Origin: Hypomesus transpacificus
Lineage: Eukaryota; Chordata; Actinopteri; Osmeriformes; Osmeridae
Reading direction: 5' to 3'
Assembly (NCBI RefSeq): GCF_021917145.1
Contig: NC_061078.1
Span: 7,825,604-7,889,603 of the forward strand
DNA length: 64,000 bases
Position 1 is the first letter of the stretch. Each line of letters opens with the position of its first letter. The translations under genes and the position numbers were made by a program. This document shows positions 1 through 14,753 of this stretch, piece after piece. Under the pieces are notes generated by a model, which was not told the origin of the DNA, ran no database searches, and worked only from the letters and a program-made list of their open reading frames with translations.

Positions 1-3256
<3,256 letters not shown>

Positions 3257-4500
3257 GGATGCCACCTGTGAGAAACAGAATAGTTAATCTCCACATCTAG
3301 AGGAGGTGGGTTGTTGTAGAGAGATGAGCCAGCAGGTCAGAAAAACTCATCCAGCCCCCTACCCACATCATTAGTGTGGAACAGCGTCTACTGCCACCCC
3401 AACTCTAACCCCGCACGAAACCCAGTTTTGTGTTTGTAACGTTACCTTGTGGTTTATAGAGGGAGCTCTCACCCACAACGCAAGTTCTATTATCAGCGGT
3501 GTGTGTGTGTGGGCGCTAGGGTGTCAGCAACGAAGCTACAACTTGCATTTGCCACAAGACTCAATATTTTGTGAAAGCTGTCGCTCGGAATGAAGTAGCG
3601 TTAGCATTTTAACGCAAGATACGCTGGGGCTTCGCATTAACATGATTCCGAGACCTCCTTCCGTGTTTACTCTTGGGAGCCATTGTAAAACGTTACAGTT
3701 ACCAAGCTAACTTAGACACTGAGTAGGTAGCGATTATTATGTTTTCAGAATTCTGCCACATTGAATATAGATACATGTACGGATTGTTCAAACTGAAAGT
3801 TCGTCTGTAAAAACTAAATTATGTAGCATAACAATTTAACACTTAGAAAGGCAGGGTTTAGATTATTTCTTTTCAAAGCAAGTCTTTTAACATCTGGAAA
3901 AGTTATAGTTACAGTTGATATAATGTATCGAGTGAGATTGTACAGTGTATCGAGACTGAACTCGAAATGTTGCGCTTTCTTTCTAGAACCCGGAGACGCG
4001 GTTTCTCATCTCAAAAGAGGAAACAAAGGGCACGAGAAGATGGACGCCTGGCCTAAACAATCCCCCGAAACATTCGGCCATTATTATTGCCATCCATAGC
4101 GAAATAACTAGTCATATCTGTCCTAAAATACTATAAAATGGTAAATAATCTCCAACTTCTGGGTTATACGTTTTAGTGAATTTTCAATAACGATAGAGGG
4201 AGACAAACACCCCCCGCCAGTCGCCTGGACGCGAGCCCCACCGTGACACCTAGAGGCCGACGATAGCTCCTACAAAAATGCCCCCCTTCTCAAGGGAAAT
4301 TCGTCATTTTACCTGCTTTGCAGTTTTTGTTTTCCCGTTAAATTAGGGGGAGAGCTCGGTGCTTGAATGGTCTTCTTCTGCCGACGGTATGGAAGCGTGC
4401 CCTTGCGCAGCGTCGTTAATAATCCTCTCCCGCTTTGGGAGAGTTGGCCTTTCACAAAATGGTGGCCCAGAGTAGACAACCGTGCATGCGCATGCAGGGG
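3257..4500 (-). promoter_or_regulatory. ctcf 5' UTR intron and probable promoter
   Basis: There is no coding potential here. The ctcf start exon is preceded by a splice acceptor at 3266. A good minus-strand donor (CAAAGCAG followed by GTAAAA) lies near 4311, so a non-coding first exon probably spans about 4312-4440, with the promoter just beyond. An AAAATGGTGGC stretch near 4456 resembles a YY1 site. The transcription start is inferred, not shown. Confidence 0.5.
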
Positions 4501-5599
4501 CCTGACGGGAACAGAGGGAGGGGGCTCACGGCAGTTGTGAGGTTTGGCTGTCTACGCGCCACTTTTGAATTTAAGCGCTTGTGGGCGTGGTGTCTGTACT
4601 GAACAGCTGTTCTGTAGCCTACGACAAATGTCTTTCTCCACATATCTTGCGTCACAATTTTTTTTATATTCAATACGGGAACATTTTTGTGTATATAACA
4701 TATAAAATATTCGCGATGGTTATATTTCCGATTATAATGATTTAATATTCATTAAACTGGAACCTCCCTTCCCTTCCCAACTATACGAACGCACTCACGC
4801 ACTTCCTGTTGTTCCGTGACAAAAGTCTGCTATGAGTGCTGTTGGCCATGGTCTCATGCCAGCCTTGGATTCTGTGTTATTACTGTGCAAGGTGCTATCA
4901 TCTTATGCTACATACTCCCCACAGATACACAATGCATCATGTGTGAATTCTTGCAGTAAACGCGTTGTATCGTTTCTATTACTGAATGGTTGGTACACTA
5001 CACTTATTTTATCTCTTCGCATGTGTTAGGTTATTTTATCCAGTATGTTCTTGTTTTTAATAGAAATGATATACATAACAAGTTAATCAATATGGTTTTA
5101 TAATCAAAACTGAACATATGAGAACAGGAAGCATGACATAGGCCAACATTTCGTAATATGAAACAGTATATAGCTATTTTATGATGGACCATCTGTTAGT
5201 CAATCCGAAAATAAACACTGTATGAAAACTCTTGAGAGCTCACAATTCTCTCTGGTTGTCTTAAAAAGTCATTTCATTCATGTATTTAATGATATACTGT
5301 ACAATCTTTCTATATCATCAGTCCAGGCACTTTCTGAAGAGTTTCTGTAGACAGACAAGTCTGGTTCCACTGTTGGGTTTGTGTGTAAATGTTTGTGTAC
5401 ATAAATGCATGTGTGTGTGCATGTTTTAACTTTGGATCAGGATTGTCAGCCGCAGGTGGGGGATGAAAGGCCATGTATCAGATTAAGCACGATCTCCACC
5501 TGCAAGATAGATATCGCTTGTCTGAGCTGGTAGTGGAATGACCTGGATGTGACCAGTGGTGTGAACCGCTTGGGGGTGGGTGGATGGGCTCTGAAATCT
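4501..5599. other. intergenic, AT-rich, between the ctcf promoter and the ripor1 3' end
   Basis: No convincing exon on either strand. The stretch 5000-5590 is probably ripor1 3' UTR and the rest is plain AT-rich DNA. In particular, nothing here resembles the C-terminal armadillo-type region expected in a full-length RIPOR1. Confidence 0.5.
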
Positions 5600-8500
5600 C
5601 TATGGTTGCAGGGCAGTAGTGGCAAGATGGGTGGAAGTAGACGGTTGTGTCTCTTCGTCACAGGATGCCTCCTCACCTGCTAGGGGCACAAACAGATGTT
5701 AGCTAACCGTTTGTTGTAAGACACTATAACCTCTCACTGTCTGCATAGTGCTCCAGCCCTCTCACCAAGCTTTGTCAGGTGCTCCTCCTCCTTTCCTTCC
5801 TGCATTTCCTCTTCCTGTTCCTGCATTTTCTCCTTCTGCTCTTTCTCCTCTTCCTGTGCCCCCTCCTCTTTCTGTTCCTCCTCCACTGCCTCTCCAGACT
5901 TTTGTTGACATTCCTCCCCTGGCTCTTGCTCCGGCTCCTCCTCGACCTCCTTTTCATCATCTCTGTCCTTATGGTTCACCTCCTTCCCATCCTCCTCCTC
6001 GTGACCGTTCTCTTCACTCTGGTTTTCTTCCTTTGGCTCCTCCTGGATGGAGGCCTTCAGGTGCTCTGTGTAGTCTACCTGTAGTGAAGGTACCACACAG
6101 CTGTTATCATCACCTTGAAAGGCAGGCCTGTCAGAGCTCAGTGACTTCACTTCCATGGCGATGGTCGTTACCTGTGTTGGGGAACTACAGTCATCCTCTA
6201 TAGGGGAACAGTCACAGTTCCGAAATCCTTCAGGTGCCTCCATGAAGATCTCCAGCTCCTCCACACCATCACAGTCTGACCTGCTAGGTGGATGGGGGTA
6301 AACAGTGGTATTTAACACCCCTCAGTGTGATCAGAACAAAACAGTGATGCTGCTGTAATGCAGCAGAAATAGATCATGTTGTGATACAAACAAAGGGGGA
6401 TTTCAGGAAGCCGTCATACTACTTTATTCCTTGTTACTCACACTTACTCTAAATTTTGTTGGTCTGCATACACATGCCTTTTCACCTCCCTAACACTGGG
6501 TGGCAGTATAAGTTCACACTAGAGAAACAAGCCCTAATTACCTATTCTTTTATCTGAATTGATATGATCCCCTACCCCCAACTAAACTGTGCACAGAGGG
6601 GTGACGTCTGGCGATGAAAGGATGAGAAGGAAAATGACCTCTCAGAATAGTTTTCACTCTGCTCTGCTTCCTGGTCCAGGACCCTTTCCTCCTCCTCTTC
6701 ATCATCCATGTCAGAGCAGTTGAGGAAGTCAAAACTTTCCAGGGCGGTCTCAACCTCTTGACTGAAACTGGAGGAGCGACTGTGAGAACGACCCTGAGGA
6801 GAAAACAGCAGTGAATACATCCTGAATACAGAACTATCACTGTAAACAACAGAACACACACACAAGCACACTTACTGTCAGTATGTCTTCTGGTTGCCTT
6901 AATTCCTTTCCCAGTTCTTGTGATTGAATTGATTGGTGGTCATCTTTGGGAGATAGCCCTTCCCTTAGCTCCACTGTCACTGCACTGTTGCTGGTCCCAG
7001 ATTTAACATCAACTTCAACTTTGGCTGCAGCCTCTAATTCAGCTGCAGCATCTATTGCAATCTGTATTGCTGAGGCAGGGACCAGATCACTTAGGGCCCC
7101 ACACTCAGACAAGTCCAAGGCTTCAGGCTTCAGGACAAAACAGGAGGCCTCAGGATGTGTTTGGCCTGCCTTTTCTCTGGTTAAGGATGAGCTAGATGTT
7201 TGAGCTAATGGCCTTTCAGTCAACGTGGAGTCTTTTCCAGTCTCATTGATGTTGCAGAGAGACCGAGAACACTGTAAAATTCCGTTTGGCATTGCCCACT
7301 TCCCTGAGTCCACCTCTCCAGACCCTTCCGCGCTGTCACACACCTCGTCCTCCTGATTGGAGGAGAGTGAAGGGTTGGAGGAACTTGATTGGCGAGGGGT
7401 GAAGGAGATTTGTATGGTTGGTGTGGTCTGCAGAGTGTGGGAAGCCATCATCCTGTGGGCTTGATGACCCATGGCGGGGCTGGACGAGTCGTCCGAGGAT
7501 TCTGAGGAGTTGGACCAGACGGTTCCATTCTCCAGCTCTCCCTGTCTCTTCAGCAATGACTACAGAGAAGAACATGGTAACCATGGACACAGGAAGAGGA
7601 GGGAAGAAAGGGGCCAGTGCGCATGTGAAAGTAGGTGTTTGGAATTGTAATAGTAAACATCCAGTAAATATTGAATCAAAGCTAAATTTGAAGTGACAGG
7701 TATAAGGGTCTTATTCTGCTTCGCTGCTTAGAGATGAGACCATCCGACTGAAATGAAGGAGCTATTCCTGCTAAAGGTATTCATTTCATCAGCGTCTGTA
7801 ACTAAGGAGGACAGAACCTTGTTTACTAGACTCCATTGCTTTACCCGTCATAAAACTACAAACTACACAGCACTCCATCTCTCCTACTGACACAACACCC
7901 CATCTCTAATACAGACACAGCCCTCTATAAATACCCAAACCAGTTTATTGTACCAGAACAGCCACACTTGTACTCCTACACACCAACTGTTTGTGTCTGA
8001 ATTTGAGGGTGGTTCTGGTGAGGTCACAGAGAGGTGGCGAGAGATGGTCAGTCCACTTGTTCCGACGGAACATTTCCATCAGTGAAGAGTGCTGCCCCGC
8101 TCTGCGCACAGCTCTTCAACTCGTTGAGGAAGAGGAGGGTGATATTGGACCACTACTCAACCACTAACAGACAGCTACACGGGCCACAGCTATGCTCATA
8201 CACGCTGTTGTTCACACTGCCACTCACCCTCTCACATGCATCCTCACACACACCTCTCTGATTGCCGCACACATCTCTCCTACCGTTAAATGCTCCACAC
8301 ACACTCCTTCCAACACGGTCACACACATCACTGCTAGCTCTACAGAAACAGCAGCCAGGGAGCAGCTGAAACAGAACAAGCCAGTCAAATCACACTAATC
8401 ACTGTGGGAAGTAGTTATCAACAACAAACAGTTAAACCAGATCATTTGATTCAGTATCCAACTGCTTCTGAAGCCAGTAGGAACCCCCTAAAATAAACCT

Positions 8501-11069
8501 AGGGGGAGGAGGGGCTGGCAAGATTGGTCAGCAACAGAGCAGGCATTGGATAATCTACCGACATGTGACTCACATAAAACACCTGCTCCCGCATTGATGG
8601 TGTGTCTGGAGGACTCTGATTGGACAGGAACCGCTTGGAGACAGTGCTAGCGGAGGAGGTCTGGTCATCTTTATCGAAAGGGCTGAGCAAGTGAGAGAGA
8701 AACAGAGAGCGAGCCTTCAAATCAACCGTTTGTGCTTTATCAACCAAAGAGGGTATAGAGAGAGTCAAGTAATGATGGAGGGAGAACAGTGAGACGAGTA
8801 GGACAGAGGGATTTTAGATAGAGAGAGAAAGAACAGGTTAGTTACCTCCAGGTGACCTCCAAGTTCAACTTGACCGTTCCCAGGTTGTTGATATCCACGG
8901 CGACCGTCTGCGGCAAAGGACAGAACAGCTCCAGGGTCTCGCAGGACACGCTTCCCACCACCACATGATTAGCTAAGCTCTTCAGCTCCGTCACCTTAAC
9001 AACCACAACAGGTCAATCACAGTCAGACTGATTGAGATGGGAGGAGATGCACAGATTCTAGTTGTTCAGAGCACTAGTTGTCGTCTATATCAGTTTATTG
9101 ATGACCCAGCAGTGCCTGCTGTCTGTGTTAGGTTGTTTAGAGTCAGCTTTCACCTTGATTGACAACATCTCCGTGACGAGGGGCAGGAACACATATTCCT
9201 CACTGTCCCACACCTGTCGGCTGCCGACTTCCACTCGGCCCCGCAGCCGCCATCGTTGGCGGCCAAAACGCATCAGAACCTGTAAAGATGCACACCATCA
9301 AAACCTGCAAGAGAAAGCTGTGTGTGTGTGTGTGTGTGGTGTTCTCACCTCATACTGGTCTCCTGCACACAAACGTGCAAAACCAGCCAAACCTGCAACA
9401 CAAGAGGACAGTTACACACAGAATCGCCACCCACACAGGGACTAACCATAACCCTGTGTGTTAGCAACTGAAGGACTCCAATCCCAGTCCTCCAGACTGG
9501 ACTAGGAGCAGATGACTTACCCTTCATCTTGATATTAAATTCTCCCATCTGGCCTTCTAGCTCACACTCCAAAGAACACATGTGCTGCAGATAGAGAGAG
9601 TGAGAGATGAGAACGATTATTCATTTATCTCTCTTCCCACCCCTACCTCAGTGTACAACTACTACTTCTAGTACCCCCCCACGTCCCCCCACCTCAGTGT
9701 ACTCCCGGTAGCCTCTAGTAGCTTCACTCAGACTCTCGCGGGCCTCCTTGCTATTGCTGGCAGAGTTGAAGGCAGCCACCATCTTACTGGCTCCGTCACG
9801 GAGCCTTCGCTGCAGACAGTACGCATCGTACAGCTCCTCCACCTGAAACACAGCAACAATTACTGGGACTGACCAGTTCAGATGGACAACACTGTCTAGA
9901 CAGTGGAGGAGCCAGGCAGGGAGCCAGGCAGGGACTTTCAGAATGGGAGGAGTCAGACTTCAGTTGTCAGAATGGGAGGAGTCAGACTGGAAGGGGTAGA
10001 GGGGACATGACTTCATACCTTGCTGAGATGGAACTCCAAGTGGCGCATGAATCTCTCTATGGCTTTAACTTGCTGCAACACAAACACAGAACTATTAATA
10101 CTGCGTTCTGCATGATGTTTAAGACTGGGTTCTTCATTATGTTTAATAATAGGTTTTTCATTTTTAACACAGTCTGACATGACCTTGGTGTGAGACTCAC
10201 CTTGTCCAGCTCATACAGGAAGCCCTGACAGAATAGAGGGGAGAGGGGAGAGGAAAGGTAACTGATAACAGCACATGGCAGTTGTGTCCCATTGTAATGC
10301 ATTCACAATGTGGAGGTGTGTAGATGTGTATTTGTGTGTGTATGTGTGTGTGTGTATGATGTGTATATGTGTGTGTGTATGATGTGTATGTGTGTGTATG
10401 ATGTGTATGATGTGTATGTGTGTGTATGATGTGTATGTGTTTGTGCTCTCACCAGCCGTCCATTCCGCTTGCTCTCTCTGATCTGCTGACCTAGACTGTC
10501 CAGTTCCAACTGGTGCACCTGCAAGTAAGATCTGCAACAGAGCACCAACACATCACTTCCTGTTTTCATGACGATGGACATTTCCTGTTCGTTTGCTACA
10601 GATGACCCTTCAACCACAACAACTTTGAAGAGAACGCTGCAGTTTTAACATGAGAGGGTATATGTGAAGCCTGTGTATGTGTGTGCTTGTGTGTGTGTTT
10701 GTGTGTGCTTGTTCTTACTGCAGGCCTCTCCGTAAGGCAGCATACACCTCGTCCAGCCTCTCAGGCTGAGGTGATTTTGGAGGCGGGTTCTTGGTGGACC
10801 CTGTAAACATCCTGCTTCCTGTGGAGGCGTGTCCTCTCAGACCATAGAGTGCTGCACAGAGGAGGGAAACCCATAGCACCATGAGTCACTACTACACTAG
10901 AATAACTACTTTTCACCCTGCATTTGAGTGTCCTGGACCACTAGCACGACATGATATTAGGTCAGTGAGTTGTTAGTGAGGAAGGGAAGAAGAGGAGGAG
11001 GGCTTGTGATGTCACATCTTACAGGAACATGTGTGTGTACTCACCTGTAGTGTTGAATAATGGCTTTGA
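5600..11069 (-). CDS. ripor1: RIPOR1 (FAM65A), Rho-interacting cell polarization regulator, short C terminus
   Basis: RIPOR proteins bind Rho GTPases and act in cell polarity and Golgi positioning. Exons on the minus strand are 11045-11069 (tentative 25-nt exon), 10719-10851, 10453-10531, 10201-10224 (24-nt microexon, GFLYELDK), 10019-10072, 9693-9842, 9521-9584, 9349-9392, 9154-9279, 8846-8994, 8574-8682, 6876-7559, 6639-6793, 5766-6280 and 5600-5676. This gives about 795 residues. The N-terminal part is strongly RIPOR1-like: [17 protein letters not shown], an anti-parallel coiled coil, [14 protein letters not shown], and a C2-like segment ending [29 protein letters not shown] matches human RIPOR1 just before its C-terminal helical repeats. 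Those repeats are absent: the protein ends in a long Glu/Lys-rich tail and a 25-codon exon. The first coding exon is not certain. The order ripor1 then ctcf on one strand matches human 16q22. Confidence 0.9.
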
Positions 11070-13480
11070 CTTAGGGGGAGAGGGGGGGGGGGGGGTACAG
11101 AGGTAGTTCAACACATTTCAACCTCCTAGAACCAGAGTAGAAGAGGAGGTCATTAGACGGGACACATCTCTTTCACTTCCTCCGTGCTCCTCCGCCCCCC
11201 CTCCCCCGCGTACTACCCGGCTTACTTCCCTCTTCTCAGATCAGAGTACAGTTGGATGAGCCCCAACCAAAGAGATATGGAGTGAGAGCAGACAATTGCT
11301 TGAGACTGAGGACAAAGACTGTGGCGCCCACCCCACCACCTTTGTAAGGCTGATGTGTTGTGATCAGAGTAGCAAGTCAAATGTGTGAGCGAGCCACAAC
11401 AATCGGACTAGAGTAAATGAACACAGCCTTCCACACTAAACCCCACCCACACCCCAACCATGAATGCAGGAAGTCTCATGGCAGACTCTACACAGGAAAT
11501 TCTACTGTGGAGTTTGGTCCAGGAATATAAAACCATCTGTGCGTGTGTCTATAAATGTGTGTGTGTGTGAGTGCGTATGTGTGCACATGTAAAAGGGATA
11601 TTCTTTCCCCCATACAGACTTGTCCATGCCTTATAAAGCCTGTGTGTTTTCAGAGTTTTCAAAACGAAGCCAGAGAATCCAGCGAGACAAACACAACCAG
11701 AAAAAGCTTCCTGAAGGAGGACTCCACCCATGAGGCCATGCAGGAGCACTGTGTCCTCCATGACCAGGGTCCTACTAATATAACATGAGGACCTGGATCA
11801 GAGGTTAAACCAAAACACAGGCCAGACAGGGTTGTACCCATCTTCTGTGTATGGGTTGAAGGCTTCACTGACCAAATAACGACTCAGCAGGGAGATCAAT
11901 CCTTCCAAACTATGAGGCTGGGAGCCTGAAAGACTGTGTGGCTGAGACGCTGGGAGACTGGTCACCATTTAGTCCAGGCGTCCAGTTAACAATGTAATCC
12001 TGAAGGACCCTGAAGATTATTCTGAGGTCGTCAAGGTGAAATGATGATAGGGTGAGAGTTGTGCTTATGGTCGACCAACTGTATCCTGTGTAGACCTATG
12101 TATCCTGGGCTCTGTAGGTAACCTATGTGTGTATCCTGTGCATGTACCCTGTGTACATTGTGTATGTACCCTGTCCCTTTCATCCTGAGGTGCTGTGTGG
12201 CTAATGGGATCATTAGCTATATTAATCCTCTCAGCAGGCCGCTACAAGACAAAGAGCAGATTGTGAGCATTACCATAGAGCAGTTCCCACACACTCAGCA
12301 GGCTAGCGCGTGAGGAGCAGGACATACACAGACATGTACACACACAACTCATAGTGTCAGATAATGTCATAACCATCAAGTTGAACATCATAGCTATGGA
12401 CATCTCTTGCGTAAAAGCAACTATCTTGGCAACCGGACAAGATGTATGATATGTATTAATTAAATGAAATCATGTGCAATATCTCATCTGGATAAGAAGG
12501 GTCCTGAGACTGCCTCAGTGTCTCTCCTGTCTTCTTTTAAAGCCCATTCCATGCACTTTCCTGCAGAGGGCATTGGTAAAGACATACCTTAGAACAGATT
12601 GACAGACACCCACTGGTGTGAATCTGTGAAAGCATATTGGATTAGAGATTATGGGATTTGCCAGCAGTCAAAGACGGACAACTACGCAGAACAACTCAAT
12701 CTGAGACTGACCCAAACAGCACAAACTGTACTAACTGTCAAAACCAAACAGACTCTTCTATCGTTCTAAAATGGGGGGGGGGGGGGGGGGGGGGGGCACA
12801 ATTGCACACAAAAACAAATATACCTTAAAGTTTATATAAGGGACTTCTTCTATAGGCTTCTAGATACAAATAGCATATACATTCTGAAGTAGCCTCCAAA
12901 AACGATGTGAACTATTAAAGAACAACACAGAAACGATTAACTAGTTGCAGTCATTGGGTGTCATGGATTACATGGCAGACACTGATGCTTGTATAATTCA
13001 ATCACTCAAATAGTTAAACAACGTAGCCTATCCAACAACTAAAAAGGAAACGATTTTTACCGTTATGCGGGCTTCATGGCTAAAATCCGATGATTCCTTC
13101 GCCACTACTCTTCTCGAAACCTCACATCCAATGTCCCGACGCTTTAGAGATTAAAAAGTATACTATTTCACCCTGGGCGATGTTCTTTTATCTTGACACG
13201 GATTCCAAACTCTTTTTTTTTTCTAATGTCACACTGTCGCTCTTTTGTCGTTCTCTTCCTCGGCTCCAGCTGCCTCTCCTCGCGACGCCAATGGACAAAA
13301 AACCCTCCCCAAGAAAAAGGAAAAGGGGAGTGCCAGTCGGGTTAAAACGGAAAAAGATTGTCTCCTGTTGCATTTATCCCGTTATTTGCAAGAGGGGACG
13401 TGAACAGGCGTTTTTCATAAACATCGATGACGTCTCAGAACTCATCCTCAGTGTTATGTTCTGGACATAAGCAAGAGGTC
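11070..13480 (-). promoter_or_regulatory. ripor1 5' intron and candidate promoter or first exon
   Basis: No conserved coding exon is visible between the tentative 25-nt exon and about 13480. The segment 13050-13330 is richer in CpG than its surroundings, has CCAAT near 13290, and could hold a non-coding first exon read on the minus strand. The region also carries GT microsatellites and a poly-G tract. This is inference from position and composition only. Confidence 0.3.
12772..12796 (+). repeat. poly-G tract of about 25 bases
   Basis: An uninterrupted run of G in the intergenic or 5' intronic DNA upstream of ripor1. It could form a G-quadruplex and is prone to length change and sequencing error. 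Confidence 0.9.
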
Positions 13481-14753
13481 TTGCGGCCCTTAATAACTCC
13501 AGTGTTAAACTATAGAATCAAGAAAGTAATCGCTCTCTCTCTTCGGGGTTGGCTTGAGGGTGGAGCGGTGGGTGAAAATGTGTAATAATGTTGGAACATG
13601 TGATGTCTACACATGGATGAGCCATATTGTTAGTCCCTTGTCCGCCTCACGTCGGCATTGAGGGAGTTATGTAAGTGCTGTGAGTGGTGTTGGCGAGGGG
13701 TCTCTATGTGTGAGCGGTTATAGTTCTTACCACTAAATTATTCATCATGATTCTGATTAATACGTCCCCCAGAGCATAAAGCAGGATGGCAAAGTTTCTT
13801 TGCTGTGCTGTTTCCATGACAACCCAGCATGAGGCCCCTTAGTTCTAAATATAGAACTGTTTCACTGTTTTCTATCCTTCTCAAGCAATCTCGGCTTCAA
13901 CATGCTCCTGTTTCAAGACCACGAACTGTGATCTCATTCTAACTTTTAAAGATCACAAGCAAGAGAGGGTACCTCCAGTGAACAAGGACATACAGTACAC
14001 CACTGAATGGAGAAAGAGCTACACAATAACTTTCCAAATGCAGGGCTGCCAGTGGACACAATGCTGCACTACTCCCAACTCTTCTAACTCAAATCCAGTG
14101 GTTCTGATAGTCTAGGTGTGGGTCTGTGTCTAATCAGTAAACCACACACACAAACTGTTTTCTTGTGTTAATGAAAAAGTCTGCTCCCATAAACCACTCT
14201 GGCAGGGTGGGGCCCAGCCCACGAGAGAGAGGTGTGTGGTGGGGAGCTCAGTGACCCTCCCAGGATCCCACAGCTGGGCCTCGGCGCTCCTCTGGAGGGT
14301 AGGGGGGGCCAGCCTGCCAGCCCCATCCCCCCCAAGCAGCATACATCAGGCCAGGGATGTTTATTGTATTGAAGCTTCTGGTTCAGTGACAACTAGCAGG
14401 TAGAAGATATTCCACCAGGGCCTTAAGAATGAATCAGTACGGCTGCTAAGATCCTCTATAAGTAATCGGTAAAAGTACAGACCCTCTATCCATCCCAAAC
14501 TTACATCTGTTTTTTCAAGAAAACCACAGAAACAAACCATCTTTTCATGAAAACCTTTTTAATGGCATGGAATAAAATGTCCATTATTTCAAGCATCCAA
14601 GCTGATTAATCCAGAACAGTGTTTTTGGAACATTCAGGCCTCGCAGCACCCTCTATTGCATTAAAACATTACTTTTCACACACATTTTCAAAAAGCACAT
14701 TAATGGTTAAAAACAGATGATGAAAAATCCATAATGTGTCTTCAAAAGACGCT
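13481..14753. other. intergenic between the ripor1 5' side and the vrk3 3' end
   Basis: No exon with support. The part next to vrk3 is probably its 3' UTR: on the minus strand an ATTAAA-type polyadenylation signal lies near 14549-14556, about 200 bases past the stop. Confidence 0.45.

Noticed and set aside
5748-6203. Pro/Leu-rich plus-strand frames
   Set aside because: Antisense to the Glu/Lys-rich ripor1 exon. No start context or splice sites.
10303-10450. His/Thr-rich frames
   Set aside because: They are GT microsatellite readings in a ripor1 intron.
13090-13470. 126-codon plus-strand frame rich in Lys and Phe
   Set aside because: Low-complexity composition, no homologue recognised, and it overlaps the likely ripor1 promoter. 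No splice support.
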